From assembly GCA_003520455.1 (NCBI GenBank), contig DOUV01000860.1:1-7625 (forward strand): a DNA stretch of 7,625 nucleotides, given 5' to 3'. The position numbers and the translations under genes are program-made. The notes under the pieces are model-generated. The model made no database searches. It had not been told where the DNA came from and was given only the letters and a program-made list of their open reading frames with translations. The number at the start of each line of letters is the position of its first letter. Within the stretch, counting starts at the first letter, position 1. Below are positions 5,506 through 7,625 of this stretch, in pieces. This DNA is from Chloroflexota bacterium. GTDB taxonomy: Bacteria; Chloroflexota; Anaerolineae; Ardenticatenales; Ardenticatenaceae.

Positions 5506-6228
5506 ATGAGAATTGTCACCAACCAGAAGACCGTCAAGCAAAAGCAGCGAATCGCGATGTGGACCAGTATCGGCGGCCTTGGCCTGCTGGTCGTCGCCTT
5601 CGTGCTCTCGCTCCCGGCCGTCACTGCCGGCAATCCGACACTGGCCCTCGTCGCCTGGCCCGTGGCGCTCGTCGGCTTGCTCATCGCCACCGTCGGCACC
5701 TACCACGTGAACCGCTGGGTTCGGCCGCCCCGCGCTCACGAGGCGCTGGCCGAGGCCCTCAAAGGGCTCGACAACCGCCACATTCTCTACAATTACCTCG
5801 GCCCGGTGCCGCATCTGCTGCTCTCGCCACGTGGGCTCTTTGCGCTGGCCGTCAAGCGCTACGATGGTCCGGCTCGCTACGTGGATGGCAAGTGGGTCGG
5901 CAAGTTCAGCTTGCGCCGCCTCTACGGCCAGGGGTTGACGGCTGAGGGACTGGGAAATCCCAATCAAGAGATCGAGGCCCAAACGGCTGCGGTCGAGCGC
6001 TGGCTCCGAAAAGAGTTGCCCGACGAGGCCGAGAAAATCCCGGTAGCGTCCGTGGCCGTCTTCATCAACCCTGCCGTCCAACTCGACGCCGGCGACAATC
6101 CGGCCCCGATCGCCACCATCAAGACTGTCAAGCGGGCGCTCCAGCGCGATTTCTTCCCCGGCGTCAAGCAGATGCCACGCGATGCCTACAACGCCCTGAT
6201 GGAAGAACTCGGCGACCAGGCCTCCTGA
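5506..6228 (+). CDS. Membrane-anchored NERD-domain protein
   Basis: The 240-residue product starts with a short basic stretch (KTVKQKQR), then two predicted membrane helices at about 16-39 and 44-66, then a soluble domain. Basic residues before the first helix and after the second suggest both ends face the cytoplasm. The soluble part matches the NERD (nuclease-related) pattern: an EALAEALKGL helix, HILYNYLGPVPHLLLSPRG, LFALAVKRYDG, a DGKW strand, then a GNPNQEI segment and a long helix. NERD domains belong to the PD-(D/E)XK-like fold. Here the usual acidic residue before the HLLL strand is Pro102, and the E/D of (E/D)xK is Ala115 before Lys117, so nuclease activity looks lost. A structural or nucleic-acid-binding role is my inference. 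ATG 5506 lies 18 bases after the fabF stop, with no strong ribosome site, suggesting operon membership. Confidence 0.7.
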   Translation: MRIVTNQKTVKQKQRIAMWTSIGGLGLLVVAFVLSLPAVTAGNPTLALVAWPVALVGLLIATVGTYHVNRWVRPPRAHEALAEALKGLDNRHILYNYLGPVPHLLLSPRGLFALAVKRYDGPARYVDGKWVGKFSLRRLYGQGLTAEGLGNPNQEIEAQTAAVERWLRKELPDEAEKIPVASVAVFINPAVQLDAGDNPAPIATIKTVKRALQRDFFPGVKQMPRDAYNALMEELGDQAS

Positions 6229-6340
6229 GCGGCACGCCAGGACTCCAGGACTGTAGATGGCGGGAAACCCCCGGCGGCCGCGATCAACACTCCTCTGCGG
6301 GCCACGATCACCCCCCAATTGCTGATCGCGGATCAGCCTG
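6229..6340 (+). promoter_or_regulatory. Spacer with tandem octamer and mutually exclusive hairpins before the thioesterase gene
   Basis: This 112-base gap holds a perfect tandem duplication of CCAGGACT (6237-6244 and 6245-6252). It also contains a perfect 7-bp hairpin, GCTGATC/GATCAGC with loop GCG (6321-6337), ending 3 bases before ATG 6341. A second, 9-bp pairing, CCGCGATCA (6278-6286) with TGATCGCGG (6323-6331), uses the same bases and so excludes the first. GATC occurs four times (6282, 6306, 6324, 6331). No Shine-Dalgarno or clear promoter box is visible. The arrangement could be a two-state RNA control element or an operator; neither is proven. Confidence 0.4.
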
Positions 6341-6829
6341 ATGCCAATGGTCACGAAACAACCGAATTCCCGAATGTGCTTCGTCTGTGGGCTCCAAAAT
6401 CCAATCGGATTGAAAATGGCGTTCTACCAGACCCCGGAGGGTGAGTGTCTGACCCGAGTCACGCCCGGCGACGAGTACCAGGGCTACCCCGGCATTCTCC
6501 ACGGGGGGATCGTCACCGCGATTCTGGATGAGACACTCGGGCGAGCGATCATCGGCACAGTCGACTGTTTCGCCGTCACCGCCAAATTTGAGGTCAAGTT
6601 CCACCATCCCGTCCCCACCGGGTATCCACTGATCGCTCGCGGCCGCATCACCCGCCAGCGGACACGGACCTTCGAGGCCAGCGGCGAGTTGATCCTCGAG
6701 GATGGCACCGTCGCGGCAAGCGCGTCGGGGATGTACATCCGGCTCCCGGCGGCTGAGATGGAGCGCGCCCGCCGCGAGCTCGGTTTTTGGGCGGTTGTCC
6801 CGGATGAAGAGCCGGTGACCTTTGATTGA
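6341..6829 (+). CDS. PaaI-like hotdog-fold thioesterase
   Basis: The 162-residue product is a single hotdog-fold domain of the PaaI/4HBT acyl-CoA thioesterase type. It begins with the CFVCGLQNPIGL motif (Cys13, Cys16) found in one PaaI-like subfamily. It carries the central signature YPGILHGGIVTAILDETLG, with His54, Gly55-Gly56, Asp63 and Glu64; the acidic residues and the HGG turn are the expected catalytic and substrate-binding elements. The strands AKFEVKFHHPVPTG and GRITRQRTRTFEASGEL complete the fold. Such enzymes are soluble multimers that hydrolyse acyl- or aryl-CoA thioesters; the substrate here is unknown. ATG 6341 is the first possible start after an in-frame TGA at 6323, and ATG 6347 is an alternative. 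No ribosome site is apparent; a hairpin occupies that place. A convergent terminator follows 9 bases after the stop. Confidence 0.85.
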   Translation: MPMVTKQPNSRMCFVCGLQNPIGLKMAFYQTPEGECLTRVTPGDEYQGYPGILHGGIVTAILDETLGRAIIGTVDCFAVTAKFEVKFHHPVPTGYPLIARGRITRQRTRTFEASGELILEDGTVAASASGMYIRLPAAEMERARRELGFWAVVPDEEPVTFD

Positions 6830-6838
6830 GGCCCGCAC

Positions 6839-6885
6839 GCCAACAGCAGAGGCGCCGCCCGATGGGCGGCGCCTCTGCTGTTGGC
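6839..6885. terminator. Perfect 22-bp stem-loop between convergent genes
   Basis: Left arm 6839-6860 and right arm 6864-6885 are exact reverse complements around the 3-base loop GAT, giving a very stable hairpin. It lies 9 bases after the thioesterase stop and 10 bases before the sigma-factor stop on the other strand. No T run is present on either side (GTGTAGGG follows on the plus strand). By symmetry it can serve both converging transcripts, as a hairpin-only or Rho-assisted terminator or a 3'-end stabiliser. Confidence 0.85.
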
Positions 6886-6895
6886 CGTGTAGGGC

Positions 6896-7625
6896 TTAAC
6901 AGGCTTCGAGTCGCTCGCGGCTCGCTGGATCACGCAGGCGGTCGAGAGCAAGGTTCTGCAATTGGCGGACCCGCTCGCGGGTCAACCCAAATCGGCGGCC
7001 GATCTCGTCGAGGGTCAGGCTTTCCCCGTTCCGGAGCCCAAAGCGCATCTCGAGGATGCGCGCCTCGCGGGGGGGCAGCTCCTCTAACAGCGCCCGAATT
7101 ATTGCGTGCTGTTGCTTCGACACGATCTGGTGGAGATTGTCGCTCTCCTGATCGGCGATGCTGTCGCGGAGCGTCAACGGCGCGCCCTCGCTGTGGTCAT
7201 CGTAGGGTTGATCGAGCGAGAGCGGCGGTTGCGAGATGCGCAGCAACAGCTCGACCTCGGTGACGGGCAGTTCGAGCTGTTCGGCCAACTCGCTGCTGGT
7301 CGGGTCGCGGTTGAGTCGCTGCTCGAGGACGCGCGAGGTGCGCACCATCCGCCGCCGCCGTTCCTCCTGGCAGACCGGGAGGCGGATGAGCCGCCCCTTC
7401 TGGTCCACCGCCCGCCCGACGGCCTGGCGAATCCACCAGGTGGCATACGTCGAGAAACGCGTTCCCCGCCAGGGCTCGAAGCGGTAGATCGCTTCCAACA
7501 GGCCGATGAACCCCTCCTGGATGAGATCATCCAGCTCAACCCCCGACGAACGGTACCGGTTGGCCACCGTATAAACCAGGCCCTGGTTGGCCAGCACAAT
7601 CCGGTCCGCCGCGGCGCGCCCCGCG
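6896..7625 (-). CDS. RpoD/SigA-like sigma-70 family RNA polymerase sigma factor (5' truncated by window)
   Basis: This directs core RNA polymerase to promoters. The frame runs open through the right edge; the GTG at 7597-7595 lies inside region 2.1 and is not the start, since upstream codons continue the conserved helix (RAAADRI before VLANQGLVYT). About 242 residues are visible. Region 2 contains VELDDLIQEGFIGLLEAI, then RFSTYATWWIRQAVGRA and LIRLPV, covering core binding, -10 recognition and melting. Region 3 has LNRDPTSSELAEQL and PPLSLDQPYDD. Region 4 has LPPREARILEMRFGL followed by the -35 helix-turn-helix LTLDEIGRRFGLTRERVRQ. It ends in LRDPASRERLEAC. The recognition helix continues RQLQNLA where typical housekeeping RpoD has RQIEAKA, so this may be a secondary group 2 or 3 sigma factor. 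Its promoter and N-terminus are outside the window. Confidence 0.92.
   Translation of the reverse strand, partial: AGRAAADRIVLANQGLVYTVANRYRSSGVELDDLIQEGFIGLLEAIYRFEPWRGTRFSTYATWWIRQAVGRAVDQKGRLIRLPVCQEERRRRMVRTSRVLEQRLNRDPTSSELAEQLELPVTEVELLLRISQPPLSLDQPYDDHSEGAPLTLRDSIADQESDNLHQIVSKQQHAIIRALLEELPPREARILEMRFGLRNGESLTLDEIGRRFGLTRERVRQLQNLALDRLRDPASRERLEAC

Noticed and set aside
4309..6354. A 681-codon open frame on the minus strand, antisense to fabF and the NERD gene
   Set aside because: It reads through two well-supported plus-strand genes, has no recognisable domain and has the Gly/Arg/Asp-rich composition expected from antisense of GC-rich coding DNA.
6826..7263. A 145-codon plus-strand frame opposite the sigma factor
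   Set aside because: It overlaps the perfect terminator stem and the conserved sigma regions 3 and 4; its Arg/Ala/Gly-rich translation looks like shadow coding.

Overview
The window is a GC-rich bacterial chromosome segment (roughly 60-65% G+C by eye), densely packed and built mostly of housekeeping genes. Gene content (MurJ lipid II flippase, PlsX, a FabF-like ketosynthase, a membrane-anchored NERD protein, a PaaI-like hotdog thioesterase and an RpoD-like sigma factor) does not by itself fix the phylum. The plsX-fabF pairing, a C39-peptidase/TPR fusion, extra RpoD-like sigma factors and intergenic GTTGAAG-type micro-repeats together remind me of Chloroflexota (Roseiflexus/Chloroflexus relatives). 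That is an inference from memory, not a demonstrated assignment.

Layout. Positions 1-950 hold the 3' part of a plus-strand gene for a C39-type papain-fold domain followed by TPR repeats. After about 135 bases, which include an excellent Shine-Dalgarno sequence and a possible 35-codon leader ORF, comes murJ (about 1085-2668). The murJ stop codon lies inside a tandem GTTGAAG array that forms the left arm of an 80-base imperfect inverted repeat. This repeat ends just before a small cytochrome-b5-fold gene (2746-3006). A leader with a perfect TATAAT box and two back-to-back hairpins (3045-3119) precedes plsX (3130-4146). A FabF-type ketosynthase (4222-5487) and a NERD-domain membrane protein (5506-6228) follow. 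A 112-base spacer with mutually exclusive hairpins precedes a hotdog thioesterase (6341-6829). A perfect 22-bp stem-loop (6839-6885) separates it from a convergent minus-strand sigma factor (6896 to beyond the right edge).

How the genes relate. MurJ exports the peptidoglycan precursor lipid II. PlsX converts acyl-ACP to acyl-phosphate for phospholipid synthesis. FabF elongates acyl-ACP. The thioesterase could hydrolyse an acyl-CoA. Much of the plus-strand block therefore concerns envelope and lipid metabolism, but co-transcription is only inferred from strand and spacing.

I do not see a clear new defence system, mobile element, CRISPR array, tRNA or rRNA. The items most worth a second look are the 2657-2742 repeat, the plsX leader, the switch-like structure before the thioesterase, the degenerate NERD catalytic positions and the altered gating loop of the ketosynthase.
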